Source: an uncultured Verrucomicrobiales bacterium (GTDB taxonomy: Bacteria > Verrucomicrobiota > Verrucomicrobiia > Limisphaerales > UBA1100). From it: DNA of 38,509 bases. This document shows, piece by piece, positions 9,513 to 19,205 of the stretch (its first letter is position 1; each line of letters starts with the position of its first letter). Below the pieces are notes generated by a model, which saw nothing but the letters and a program-made list of their open reading frames with translations, searched no databases and was not told the DNA's origin. The stretch is taken from positions 1 to 38,509 of the forward strand of contig CAJWMQ010000009.1 of the NCBI GenBank assembly GCA_913042895.1. The letters are read 5' to 3'. The position numbers and the translations under genes were made by a program.

Positions 9513-10346
9513 ATGAATCCGCCTAAAGTGAGAGGCAAAGTCAATCCGAAAACAGCCGCCAACACGTTGCGACGTGCGTCTTCTCTGCGCCCCAAGCTTG
9601 CCCTCGTACTGGGCAGCGGCTTCCACAAAGCAACCGAACAAGCTACCGTTGTGGCGACCGTGCCTTACACAAAACTGGCCGGCTTCCTAAAGCCGAGTGT
9701 TCCCGGCCACGCCGGCCAAGCCCTGATCGGCCATATGGGAGGGACCGAAATTATCATCCTCAAAGGCCGAACGCATTATTACGAAGGCCATTCCATGGCG
9801 GCAATCACCTTCCCCATCCGTGTGCTTGCAGAATACGGTATTAAATCGCTTTTACTCACCAACGCCGCCGGGGGAATTAACCGCAAATATCAAACCGGCA
9901 TGTTCATGGCGTTTAAGGATCATCTGAATTTCATGGGCGACAATCCGCTGCGCGGCCCGGCACACCGCGGCCCGGAACGTTTTGTGGACCTTACCCAAAC
10001 TTACGATCCAGTTCTCATTAAAACCTTAAAATTAGCTGCCCGCAAAACCAAAGCTAAACTACACACGGGCGTGTATTGCGCGGTAAGCGGCCCCAATTAC
10101 GAAACACCGGCCGAAGTCCGCGCCTACGACAAACTCGGTGCAGATGCCGTGGGAATGAGCACCGTACCCGAAGCGATCGTAGGCCGGCAATGCGGCCTAC
10201 GGATCGCTGCGCTGTCCTGCATTACCAACGCCGCTGCCGGACTGTCTGGTAATAACCTCACCCATGAAGAGGTGCTTTCGACCGGTGCCACCGCCAGCCA
10301 AACCGCGGCCAAACTACTCACCGAATTCGCCCGACGTTATGAATGA
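9513..10346 (+). CDS. Purine nucleoside phosphorylase
   Basis: LALVLGSGFHKATEQ, VPGHAGQALIGHMGG, GRTHYYEGH, LLLTNAAGGIN, GVYCAVSGPNYETPAEVRAYDKLGADAVGMSTVPEAIV. Upstream in-frame start at 9450 is possible. Confidence 0.95.
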   Translation: MNPPKVRGKVNPKTAANTLRRASSLRPKLALVLGSGFHKATEQATVVATVPYTKLAGFLKPSVPGHAGQALIGHMGGTEIIILKGRTHYYEGHSMAAITFPIRVLAEYGIKSLLLTNAAGGINRKYQTGMFMAFKDHLNFMGDNPLRGPAHRGPERFVDLTQTYDPVLIKTLKLAARKTKAKLHTGVYCAVSGPNYETPAEVRAYDKLGADAVGMSTVPEAIVGRQCGLRIAALSCITNAAAGLSGNNLTHEEVLSTGATASQTAAKLLTEFARRYE

Positions 10347-10740
10347 ACCAATCAACATCATCTCCGAAGCCATGGAGGCACGCGAACACGCGCAAGCGCC
10401 GTATTCCAAATTCATGGTCGGCGCTGCGCTCCTGACCGATACTAACGCGGTCATTCACGGCGCCAACGTTGAGAGTGCCAGCTACGGTCTAAGCTGCTGC
10501 GCCGAACGCGTCGCCCTTTTCAAGGCCCTCACCTCTGGCCACCATACGTTTAAAAAAATGGCTATCGCCACAGAAGGTGGCGCCGCCCCATGTGGTGCCT
10601 GCCGACAAATCATCGCCGAATATGCCTCAAACATGGAATTAATCCTTGTGGATATCCATCAGCCGAAAACTCCGAAACATACTACCATCCAGAAACTTCT
10701 ACCTAATTCGTTTACCGGCGAAAACCTCCCTTCTAATTGA
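10339..10740 (+). CDS. cdd: Cytidine deaminase
   Basis: APYSKFMVGAALL, GANVESASYGLSCCAERVAL, PCGACRQIIAEY zinc and catalytic motifs. Confidence 0.94.
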   Translation: MNEPINIISEAMEAREHAQAPYSKFMVGAALLTDTNAVIHGANVESASYGLSCCAERVALFKALTSGHHTFKKMAIATEGGAAPCGACRQIIAEYASNMELILVDIHQPKTPKHTTIQKLLPNSFTGENLPSN

Positions 10741-10770
10741 CTTAATTAGCTAAACTGATTTACTTCAGCC

Positions 10771-11649
10771 GTGCAGATTGAGACCCTAAAGGTTTTTTGC
10801 GACTTGGCGGAAACTACGAGCTTTACCAAGGCAGCCAAGATCAATGGTGTCACTCAATCGGCCGTCAGCCAGCAGATATCCTCGTTGGAAACCAAGTTCG
10901 ATGCCGCTTTCATCGAACGGAGCAAAAAAAAATTCACCCTCACCAAAGAAGGGGAGATGCTCTATAAGTACAGCAAGCAAATCGTCCAAACCTACGACGA
11001 GCTTCGACACAAAGTTCAGGAAATTCAAAATGTTGTCACCGGCACCATCAAGGTGGTGACAATCTACAGCATCGGCCTTCACGAACTGCCGCCGTACCTT
11101 AAAAAATTTCTGAAGAAACACCCCACCGTCAATGTTTCCGTGGAATACCGACGGGCGACGCAGTTGTATGAGGATATCGTCACCGGCATGGCGGATATCG
11201 GCCTGGTGGCTTATCCTCAAAAAGATCCACGTCTGCAGGTTACCTCATTGGCCGAGGATATGCTGGTGCTCATTTGCCATCCCGACCATCCCCTAGCGCA
11301 GCAACCCAAAGTGAAACTCTCGGAAATCGCCTCGCACAAATTCATCGCTTTTGAGCCGGACATTCCCACACGCCGTGCGATCGATAAGATTTTACGGGAT
11401 CGCAATGTGGAGGTAGATCATACCATGGAGTTCGACAACATCGAGACAGTCAAACGAGCCGTGGAAATCGACGCCGGTATTTCCATCGTTCCGCGCAGCC
11501 CGGTGGCTCAGGAAGTCACCAAGAAAACCATCGCCATGGTGGAAATTGAGGACGAAAAATTCTACCGACCACTGGCGGCCGTACACAAAAAGAGCAAGGT
11601 TCTCTCGCCCGCAATGAGGGAGTTCCTCGCGCTACTGAAAAAGAGCTAG
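10771..11649 (+). CDS. LysR-family transcriptional regulator
   Basis: GTG start. N-terminal wHTH IETLKVFCDLAETTSFTKAAKINGVTQSAVSQQISSLE plus a substrate-binding domain. Confidence 0.94.
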   Translation: MQIETLKVFCDLAETTSFTKAAKINGVTQSAVSQQISSLETKFDAAFIERSKKKFTLTKEGEMLYKYSKQIVQTYDELRHKVQEIQNVVTGTIKVVTIYSIGLHELPPYLKKFLKKHPTVNVSVEYRRATQLYEDIVTGMADIGLVAYPQKDPRLQVTSLAEDMLVLICHPDHPLAQQPKVKLSEIASHKFIAFEPDIPTRRAIDKILRDRNVEVDHTMEFDNIETVKRAVEIDAGISIVPRSPVAQEVTKKTIAMVEIEDEKFYRPLAAVHKKSKVLSPAMREFLALLKKS

Positions 11650-12761
11650 GCCTTTTTCAGATTTTTCGGATTCAACGCCTGCAGATCTTTCGGCAGGAAC
11701 AATCCGTCCTTGCGGATGAGTTCGCCATCGAACCACACCTCACCGCCGCCCCATTCCTTGCGCTGAATCAGCACCATGTCCCAATGCACGGCCGAGCGAT
11801 TGCCGTTATCGCATTCCTCGTACGCCTGTCCCGGTGTGAAATGCAGCGAGCCGCCAATTTTTTCATCAAACAAAATATCGCACATCGGATTCATCACAAA
11901 CGGATTCACGCCCAGTGAAAACTCGCCGATATACCGCGCTCCCGCATCTGTATCCAGAATCTCATTCAGCCGCTTCGTGTTATTACTGGTCGCCTCGATT
12001 ATTTTGCCGTCCTTCAGCGTCAGCTTCACATTCTCAAACTTAGTGCCCGCATACAGTGTGGGCGTATTAAACTGAATCGTGCCGTTGCAGGATTTCCTGG
12101 CGGGACAGGAAAACACCTCGCCATCGGGAATATTCCGATCGCCCGCACAGGGGATCGCCGGCATCCCCCCGATACTGAACGTAAGATCCGTGCCCGGCCC
12201 CACCAACCGCACCTCCTTCGCTCTGGTCATCCGCTTGACCAGCGGCTTCATCGCCTTGGCCATACGACGGTAGTCGAACGTGCATACATCGAAATAAAAA
12301 TCCTCAAACGCTTCCGTGCTCATGTTCGCCGCCTGCGCCATGCTTGGCGTCGGCCAGCGCAGGACGACCCAGCGCGTCTTATTCACGCGATAATTGAGCA
12401 CCGGCCGCATCGTCTTCGAATAGGCCTGCATCACCTTAGGCGGCACGTCGCTCAATTCGCTGGTGTTTTCCGCGCCGCGAATGGCGATGTACGCTTGCAC
12501 TTTTTTCATCCGATGCAGCTCCACATCGCGCGTCAGCTTCGCGTGCGAATCCGTCGTGCCCTTCACCAGCTCCCGCACCACGCGTGATTGGCGCGTTTCC
12601 GCGATTGGATTTGCCCCCACCTTGCGCGCCGCCCGCACCAGTGCAATGGTCATTCGATCAGGAATATCCGCCACATCAATAAACACGCTTTCCCCTTTTT
12701 TCAGGTCACAGGAATATTCCACCAATAACTTGGCCAACTTATCGTATCGTGGGTCACTCAT
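11646..12761 (-). CDS. Aminopeptidase, M29 (thermophilic aminopeptidase) family
   Basis: GPGTDLTFSIGG, IPDGEVF, ARYIGEFSLGVNP, GSLHFTPGQAYEE, SAVHWDMV motifs. Start at MSDPRYDKL. Confidence 0.9.
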   Translation of the reverse strand: MSDPRYDKLAKLLVEYSCDLKKGESVFIDVADIPDRMTIALVRAARKVGANPIAETRQSRVVRELVKGTTDSHAKLTRDVELHRMKKVQAYIAIRGAENTSELSDVPPKVMQAYSKTMRPVLNYRVNKTRWVVLRWPTPSMAQAANMSTEAFEDFYFDVCTFDYRRMAKAMKPLVKRMTRAKEVRLVGPGTDLTFSIGGMPAIPCAGDRNIPDGEVFSCPARKSCNGTIQFNTPTLYAGTKFENVKLTLKDGKIIEATSNNTKRLNEILDTDAGARYIGEFSLGVNPFVMNPMCDILFDEKIGGSLHFTPGQAYEECDNGNRSAVHWDMVLIQRKEWGGGEVWFDGELIRKDGLFLPKDLQALNPKNLKKA

Positions 12762-12777
12762 AAAATCTGTCGTCAAA

Positions 12778-13446
12778 TTAGGACCGCTTGCCGCGTTGTC
12801 CAGCCTTCTCCTTTTTGCGCAGTGCCTTGTCGCGACGCTCCGTCTCCGCCCGCAGCAACGCCTCAGCCTGCCAGCCATTCGCCTGAGCATTTTGCGCCAA
12901 CCGAAATAATTCCTCCCCCAAAGCCCGTTTGGTGCCGCCTCGCCGACCTTTCGGCAATAAGCCGTGTTTGCGCCCCTTCTTCGCTACCTCATGCGCCCGC
13001 ATCAAGGCCGGTAAATGGCGCGGGATTCCGTCAAAGACCGACTCGCGTTCATTCGCCGTGCCTGCCTTTTCCCTTTGCTTGATGGCATCCCACTGATCCC
13101 AAACCCCGTTCACATCCTTCACTTTCGCATCCCCGAACACATGCGGATGCCGGCGAATCAACTTATCCGTAATCGTCTGGGCAATATCATCGAAATCAAA
13201 CGCTCCCCGCTCATCCGCCATCTGCGCGTGGAACACCACCTGCAACAGGAGGTCCCCCAACTCCTCCAACATCTCGCCGTCATCGCCCGCCTCGATGGCG
13301 TCGACGAGTTCGTACACTTCCTCCACCGCGTTCAGCCGGATGCTTTGATGGTCCTGTTCCTGATCCCAAGGACATCCATCCGGCGCGCGCAAACGGGTCA
13401 TAACCGTGCGCAATTCCTCAATCGGCTGTTTCTTTTTACGCGCCAT
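12778..13446 (-). CDS. mazG: MazG-family nucleoside triphosphate pyrophosphohydrolase
   Basis: LRAPDGCPWDQEQDHQSIRLNAVEEVYELVDAIE, EELGDLLLQVVFHAQMA, RRHPHVFGD motifs. Confidence 0.95.
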   Translation of the reverse strand: MARKKKQPIEELRTVMTRLRAPDGCPWDQEQDHQSIRLNAVEEVYELVDAIEAGDDGEMLEELGDLLLQVVFHAQMADERGAFDFDDIAQTITDKLIRRHPHVFGDAKVKDVNGVWDQWDAIKQREKAGTANERESVFDGIPRHLPALMRAHEVAKKGRKHGLLPKGRRGGTKRALGEELFRLAQNAQANGWQAEALLRAETERRDKALRKKEKAGQRGKRS

Positions 13447-14516
13447 TAGAGCACAACCAAATGGTCCCGATGCACCACAACCTTGCCGGGATTTTTTTCC
13501 ATTGCCGCCCGCGAATACTTCGCCACGCCTTGGGCAAACTCCGTCCCGTGCCGGTCACAAATCTTCACCACATCCCCCGCCTCAAAATGACCCTCACAAT
13601 CCACAATGCCGGGCGTCAGTAAACTCATCCCATTCTCTCTCAGCGCAGCCTTGGCCCCGTCATCCACCACCAGAGCGCCTTGAGGGTGATGGAAAAAGGC
13701 AATCCATCGCTTGCGCCCCTTCAACTTCGCTTCCCCCGGCAAAAACAGAGTCCCCACCGATTCGGCCGCCAACATTTTGGTCAACACCCCACGTTGCATC
13801 CCATTCCCGATCAGCATCGGAATCCCCGCGCGCATCACAATCTCTGCCGCTTTCAACTTGCTGGCCATGCCGCCCACACTGGTCGAACTCTGCGTACCAC
13901 CGGCTAATTTACGCGTGGCGGCATCAATCTTATTCACCGTTGCCACCAGTTTCGCATTGGCCTTCCCAAAATTACGCACCAACCCCTCGGCCGTTGTGAG
14001 CAACACAAGCAAATCCGCCGGCAACAACGCGGCGACCAAGGCGGACAGTTTATCGTTATCCCCTACGGTCAATTCAGTGAATGACACGGCGTCATTCTCA
14101 TTTATTACCGGCACGACCCCACGCGCCAGCAAAGCCATGAGCGTGTTGCGGGCATTGAGATGACGGTCGTGATCCTGAAGGTCAGCATGGGTCAACAATA
14201 CCTGCGCCGCTTGAATCTCATGCGCGGCAAATAGCTCCTGATACACTGCCATCAGTCGCGATTGCCCCACTGCCGCGCAGGCCTGGAGTTCCTCAAGGCG
14301 TGTGGGACGCTTCTCGTAACCCAACGCCTCCATACCGGCACCGACTGCACCGGAGGAAACAAGCACGACCTCTCGCCCCGCCTTTCGTGCACGGGCCACC
14401 TGCGCCACGATCTGCTTGATACGCGACGAAGCGAGCCGGTTCCGGCGATCCGTCAGAATGCCGGTCCCGAGCTTCACGACCACCAGTTTGGCATCGGCAA
14501 TCAGCTTGGCACGCAC
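13446..14516 (-). CDS. proB: Glutamate 5-kinase (with C-terminal PUA domain)
   Basis: AKLVVVKLGTGILTDRRNRL, VLVSSGAVGAGMEALGY, VPVINENDAVSFTELTVGDNDKLSALVA. Start by GTG at 14516 (MRAKLIADAKLVVVKLG) fits family length; ATG at 14555 is an alternative. Confidence 0.93.
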   Translation of the reverse strand: MRAKLIADAKLVVVKLGTGILTDRRNRLASSRIKQIVAQVARARKAGREVVLVSSGAVGAGMEALGYEKRPTRLEELQACAAVGQSRLMAVYQELFAAHEIQAAQVLLTHADLQDHDRHLNARNTLMALLARGVVPVINENDAVSFTELTVGDNDKLSALVAALLPADLLVLLTTAEGLVRNFGKANAKLVATVNKIDAATRKLAGGTQSSTSVGGMASKLKAAEIVMRAGIPMLIGNGMQRGVLTKMLAAESVGTLFLPGEAKLKGRKRWIAFFHHPQGALVVDDGAKAALRENGMSLLTPGIVDCEGHFEAGDVVKICDRHGTEFAQGVAKYSRAAMEKNPGKVVVHRDHLVVL

Positions 14517-14589
14517 GGCGCGTTGGTAACAAAACCCAATGCCAGCGTCGAGCATTGACGCCGCCCCGCACTGCATGCACCCTTCGCCC

Positions 14590-15660
14590 ATGCGCAAGGA
14601 ATCGCTCGCCTTTCTGGAGGAACTCGTCAACACCCCCAGCCCCACCAGCTACGAAACCCGCGGCCAACGCGTGTGGCTCGATTACGTTTCCCGGTTCGCC
14701 GATGAAACCCATCACGACGAATACGGCAACTGCGTCGCCACACTCAACAAAGGCGGCGGACCGCGCATTATGCTCGCCGGCCACGCTGACGAGATTGCCC
14801 TTTCGGTAAATTATATCGACGACAACGGCTTTATTTTCGTGAAACGGATGGGCGGCGTCGACGCCATTGTCAGCAAGGCCCAGCGGGTTACCGTGCATAG
14901 CGCCAAAGGCCCCGTGCTCGGCCTGGTGGGTAATCCGCCACCGCACATGCAACGCGTGGACGGCGAGCCCAAGGCGCCCAAGATCACCGATTTGTACATC
15001 GACATCGGCTGTGATTCCCGCAAGGCCGCCGAAAAGCGTGTACGTATTGGAGACCCCATCACGGTGAACCAAAATTTCGAAATCCTGCACAAGGACATCG
15101 CCGTAGCTCGAGCCTTCGACAACCGCATCGGCACCTGGTCCGTCGCCGAAGCCCTGCGGCTCCTCGCCAGCTCAAAAAAGAAACTCAACGCCGAAATCTG
15201 CGCCGTTTCAAACACCATGGAGGAAGTCGGTTTATTCGGAGCACGGCAGATTGCTTACTCACTCAAACCTGATGCAGCACTCGTCGTGGATGTCACCCAC
15301 GCCACCGATTACCCCGGCATTAGCAAACAAACTCACGGCGACATTCAAATGGGCGAGGGCCCAACGATTACCCACGGCATCTGCAACCACCCGGAAGTAG
15401 TGAAACGCCTGGAACAAGTAGCCTCCGAGGCGAAGATTCCGTTACAGCACGAAACTGTCAGCGCCACAAGCGGCACGGATACCGACGCCGTGTTCTGGAC
15501 GCGAGGTGGCATTCCCAGCGCCCTCATCAGCCTACCGAACCGCTACATGCATTCGCCCGTGGAATTGGTGCACCTCAAGGATCTCGAGAAAATCCCAAAA
15601 CTCATGACCGGCTTTGCCGAGAGCATTAAGAAGAACGAAAAGTTCGCGGTCCAAATTTAG
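14590..15660 (+). CDS. M42-family metallopeptidase (glutamyl aminopeptidase/endoglucanase-like)
   Basis: NTPSPTSYETRGQRVW, LAGHADEIALSVNYIDDNGFI, NRIGTWSVAEALRLL, AVSNTMEEVGLFGARQIA, ATSGTDTDAVFWTRGGIPSALISLPNRYMHSPVE. Confidence 0.93.
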   Translation: MRKESLAFLEELVNTPSPTSYETRGQRVWLDYVSRFADETHHDEYGNCVATLNKGGGPRIMLAGHADEIALSVNYIDDNGFIFVKRMGGVDAIVSKAQRVTVHSAKGPVLGLVGNPPPHMQRVDGEPKAPKITDLYIDIGCDSRKAAEKRVRIGDPITVNQNFEILHKDIAVARAFDNRIGTWSVAEALRLLASSKKKLNAEICAVSNTMEEVGLFGARQIAYSLKPDAALVVDVTHATDYPGISKQTHGDIQMGEGPTITHGICNHPEVVKRLEQVASEAKIPLQHETVSATSGTDTDAVFWTRGGIPSALISLPNRYMHSPVELVHLKDLEKIPKLMTGFAESIKKNEKFAVQI

Positions 15661-16508
15661 TAACCCGACCGCCGCTTGGCTTCGGACACTACCCCAATCA
15701 GTTGCAGGAAAACGCCCAACGCGTAATCCCTGGGGTTGTTTTTCACTTTGATCGTTCGATTCATTTGGATTACCTTGGGATCTCCGCCGGCCGATAAATC
15801 CTGAAAAGCGATCTCGCCGATCCGAATGGTGAGTTGATCCACCGTCGGCGATTCGTCATCCTTCCGAATCGTCTCCTGCGCCTTGGAAGACAAATCGGTC
15901 AACCAAAGCCCCTGCTTGTTCTTCACGATGTTTAACCGAGCGACATCAATGAGCACGGTTTCGAAGTGTTCCCGCCCCTTGACCATTGGGTCACCGTACT
16001 GCAGCTGAATTTCCTTAAAGTTCACCAATTTCCCACCACCAAATTCCTCGGGATTATTTAAAACAAACCCTTTGACCGAAATGCTTTTTTCAGGCACCAG
16101 CTTCATCTCATCAAGTTGCCCAAACCGCGCCTTGGCCCCGCGTAGCTCCAACTCACCCAGCTTATCTTCCCGCGAATTATCAAACCTCACACGCGCATGC
16201 TCCACCTGCACTTCCCCTACTTCCTTTAATTGCCTGGCGTCCACCGGCACACCGGTAAAATTTCTAATCTCCACTTCCTTGTTGGCGATGGAATAATCGA
16301 AATCCCCCACCTCCGCTCTCCAACCTTGCGCTTCCAGACCTGATTCAATTTTACCCACGACCAGCCGCTTCACTCCCCAATTCAGCAGAAGCGCACCAAC
16401 TAACGCCAACGCGGTCAGGCTTCCGCAGCCAACCCCCAGCCACTTGGCCCATTTCGATCCACCACTCGCAGCTGGCGCACCCGATTGTGTCTCTATTGGT
16501 GCATTCAT
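15657..16508 (-). CDS. AsmA/DUF748-like membrane-anchored protein of unknown function
   Basis: Start MNAPIETQ. Single N-terminal TM segment (WLGVGCGSLTALALVGALLLNWGVKRLVVGKIESGLEAQGW), then a beta-rich region resembling AsmA-like proteins. Confidence 0.6.
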   Translation of the reverse strand: MNAPIETQSGAPAASGGSKWAKWLGVGCGSLTALALVGALLLNWGVKRLVVGKIESGLEAQGWRAEVGDFDYSIANKEVEIRNFTGVPVDARQLKEVGEVQVEHARVRFDNSREDKLGELELRGAKARFGQLDEMKLVPEKSISVKGFVLNNPEEFGGGKLVNFKEIQLQYGDPMVKGREHFETVLIDVARLNIVKNKQGLWLTDLSSKAQETIRKDDESPTVDQLTIRIGEIAFQDLSAGGDPKVIQMNRTIKVKNNPRDYALGVFLQLIGVVSEAKRRSGY

Positions 16509-17248
16509 GTGATGATATCCTCCGGCCTTACTTGGAGGCATTCGTCCTGATCCTCCCAAATCACAGCCGGAAAAAACTCCACCAGCGTCGGCGCCAGTTC
16601 AACGCCTTGATAGGCCAGCAGTTGCTCGCTTTGTTGGGCGGCATCCTCAAAAGCCTGTTCGTAATTTGCGTGACTGTTGCGACGTATTTCATCCCAGTGC
16701 GCCACACCATGAATGCTTGAATAATCTTCCGCCCATCGCGCCAGCCCCTCCCGAAGGGATTCGTCAGGCAAATCCTCAAGTGGCACAACCGTGTCATTAC
16801 AATGAAGACAAATCAAACCGTTTTCCAGAACATCCCGTGTCACCATCGGCAGCAATGGAGCTCTACAGCATTTGGCTGCAGGGAAACCAACCGGAGGATT
16901 CACTAAGCGCTGATGCCAAATTTGGCGGTCATGCCCCACCGTCGCCGCTAGACGATAAGAAGCAACAAGAGGATGCGACATGCGCCACAGTTTGCCCTGC
17001 AACTGACTCAAGGTTTGCGCCATCCAGCGCGCCAGCGTGAGGTCATCAAACCCACGGAAAAGCCCGGCATAATCCTGCCAAAGCCGCTCCACCGCATCCG
17101 TCTCATGAGCCACCAGCGAAGCATGGCGGGAAAGCTGCACGGGGCAAAGTGTAAAAAAGTTCAACTTGGGCCGGCCCTCGACCTTACCTATAAACGCTTC
17201 GTGTCCGAGGAGATGCCGCCAGAAAATCCGCTGGAGATGCCTGTTCAT
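16505..17248 (-). CDS. Hypothetical protein with CC...CxxC cysteine pattern
   Basis: Open frame of 247 aa coupled by ATGA overlap to the downstream gene. Contains AAKCCRAPLLPMVTRDVLENGLICLHCNDTVVP. No family recognised. Confidence 0.6.
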   Translation of the reverse strand: MNRHLQRIFWRHLLGHEAFIGKVEGRPKLNFFTLCPVQLSRHASLVAHETDAVERLWQDYAGLFRGFDDLTLARWMAQTLSQLQGKLWRMSHPLVASYRLAATVGHDRQIWHQRLVNPPVGFPAAKCCRAPLLPMVTRDVLENGLICLHCNDTVVPLEDLPDESLREGLARWAEDYSSIHGVAHWDEIRRNSHANYEQAFEDAAQQSEQLLAYQGVELAPTLVEFFPAVIWEDQDECLQVRPEDIIT

Positions 17249-19180
17249 TACTTGAAAGGCGTCAACACCGAACGTTGCCAGCAGCTGGCGCGGCTCAAAT
17301 GCAAGACTCTTGGCGATCTTTTGCTTCTGCGGCCGCGGCGTTATGAGGATCGGCGTGACATACGGCCAATTCGGGAACTTTCCAGTGACGAACCTGCCCT
17401 AGCCCGTGGCCGTATTGCCGTGGCCGGCACCAAACGCCTCCGTGGCGGCCGCACGCTGTTTGAGTTTATGCTCGAGGACGATTCCGGCCACGTCTCCTGT
17501 CGCTGGTGGAATATCACCTACATCTCCCGCTACTTCAAAGTGGGCGACGATGTACTGATCTACGGCAAGTTGTCCAAAGGCAAAAGCCGGGCCGTCGATC
17601 ATCCCGAAACGGAGATCATCGAAAACGACGAGGACGCTACCATTCATGTAAACCGGATCGTGCCGGTCTACCCGCTTACCGAGGGCCTGTCTCAACGCTG
17701 GCTGCGGCGCTTCATGCACGGCATTGTGGAGGAATATTTGGGGCTGATTGAAGCCCCCACATATCTCGCCGCCGGCCTACCTGATCCCCATGAAGCCATA
17801 CGGTCCTTGCACTTCCCTCCCGAACTCGATGATGCCGCCGCCGCGCGGCGCCGTTTAGCTCTGGATGAATTTGTCGTCCTTCAACGCCAACTCCGTAGAC
17901 GACGAAATAATCTCCAATCCAAGGCCCAAGCCCTACCCTGTGGTGGCGACGCCTCCTTCACGCAACCGTTTCTTGAAGCCGTCGGCTTTCAACTTACCGA
18001 CGCGCAACGCACCGTTTCGATGGAGATCGAGGCTGACCTCGCCGGCAAACATCCCATGCGCCGCCTGCTGCAAGGCGATGTAGGCTCAGGCAAAACCGTA
18101 GTCTCCGGACTCGCCATTCTCCGCGCACTGGAGAGCGACTACAACGCCCTCCTCATGGCACCCACGGAAATTCTCGCCGAACAACATCATCGCAATTTTA
18201 CGCAATGGCTGCGCCACCTGCCAGTTCGCATCCGCCTCCACACCGGCAGCCATAAGGAATCCGATGAACCACTTTTTGCCTCCGGCGAACGCACGCTAGC
18301 CATCGGCACGCATGCGTTGTTTCAGGATTCATTTTCCCTCGATGACCTCGGACTAGTGGTGATTGATGAGCAACACAAATTTGGCGTCAGCCAACGCGAC
18401 CAACTCCTGCGCAAAGGCAACTTCCCGCATTTGCTGGTCATGACCGCCACCCCCATCCCGCGCACGCTGGGCCTCACGTTGTATGGCGATCTTGATTGCT
18501 CAGTGATTGATGAACTTCCTCAAGGTCGTGGCACGATCCGCACCCACATTCGCACACCGGATCGATGGCCAAAAATCCTCGAGTTCATGAAGGAACAACT
18601 GAACGCCGGTCGACAAGCCTATGTGGTGTTTCCGCGCGTTGACAACGAGGACACGACCACAGGCATCAAGGCTGTGAACAAAGAAGCGCGCAAGCTCGCC
18701 ATGGAGTTCGCCCCGCATCAGATTGGCGTCCTCCACGGACGCATGAGGCCCGAGAAAAAAGAACAGGCCATGCAAGCGTTTGATGAAAATCGCCTGCAAG
18801 TACTACTGTCCACAACCGTAGTAGAAGTGGGCGTCGATGTCCCGAACGCCACCCTGATGCTCATCCAGAACGCCGATCAATTCGGGCTCGCCCAATTGCA
18901 TCAGCTGCGCGGCCGTATTGGGCGAGGCAAGCATAATAGCCACTGCATTCTTCTCACTACCGGCACATCCGACGAGGTCAATGACCGACTCAAAGTACTG
19001 GAAGAAACCACCGACGGCTTTCAGGTCGCCGAGGCCGACCTGAAAATCCGCGGCCCCGGCGAACTCACTGGCCGCGATCAAAGCGGCCTCCCTGCCTTCA
19101 AGTTCGGCGACCTGCGTCACGACCTCGACCTCATCGAATTGGCCCGGCACATTGCCTTGGAGATCGAGGCTGGCAACTAG
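17213..19180 (+). CDS. recG: ATP-dependent DNA helicase RecG
   Basis: VHYLKGVNTERCQQLARLKCKTLGDLLLLRPRRYEDRR, LLQGDVGSGKTVV, MAPTEILAEQHH, VIDEQHKFGVSQR, TATPIPRTL, VVEVGVDVPNA, QLRGRIGRG. Start placed at 17213 or 17237. Confidence 0.97.
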   Translation: MPPENPLEMPVHYLKGVNTERCQQLARLKCKTLGDLLLLRPRRYEDRRDIRPIRELSSDEPALARGRIAVAGTKRLRGGRTLFEFMLEDDSGHVSCRWWNITYISRYFKVGDDVLIYGKLSKGKSRAVDHPETEIIENDEDATIHVNRIVPVYPLTEGLSQRWLRRFMHGIVEEYLGLIEAPTYLAAGLPDPHEAIRSLHFPPELDDAAAARRRLALDEFVVLQRQLRRRRNNLQSKAQALPCGGDASFTQPFLEAVGFQLTDAQRTVSMEIEADLAGKHPMRRLLQGDVGSGKTVVSGLAILRALESDYNALLMAPTEILAEQHHRNFTQWLRHLPVRIRLHTGSHKESDEPLFASGERTLAIGTHALFQDSFSLDDLGLVVIDEQHKFGVSQRDQLLRKGNFPHLLVMTATPIPRTLGLTLYGDLDCSVIDELPQGRGTIRTHIRTPDRWPKILEFMKEQLNAGRQAYVVFPRVDNEDTTTGIKAVNKEARKLAMEFAPHQIGVLHGRMRPEKKEQAMQAFDENRLQVLLSTTVVEVGVDVPNATLMLIQNADQFGLAQLHQLRGRIGRGKHNSHCILLTTGTSDEVNDRLKVLEETTDGFQVAEADLKIRGPGELTGRDQSGLPAFKFGDLRHDLDLIELARHIALEIEAGN

Positions 19181-19205
19181 CCCCGTTTTTGTGATATACT
19201 TCCGA

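Noticed and set aside
10737-10770. TTGACT/TTACTT promoter-like boxes and TTAGCTAA palindrome before the LysR gene
   Set aside because: The -10 match is poor and the implied transcription start would fall on the GTG start; the palindrome is only 8 bp. Too weak to claim a promoter or LysR box.
14293-15090. 265-aa minus ORF opposite the M42 peptidase and overlapping proB
   Set aside because: Shadow ORF of two conserved genes; no domain recognised.
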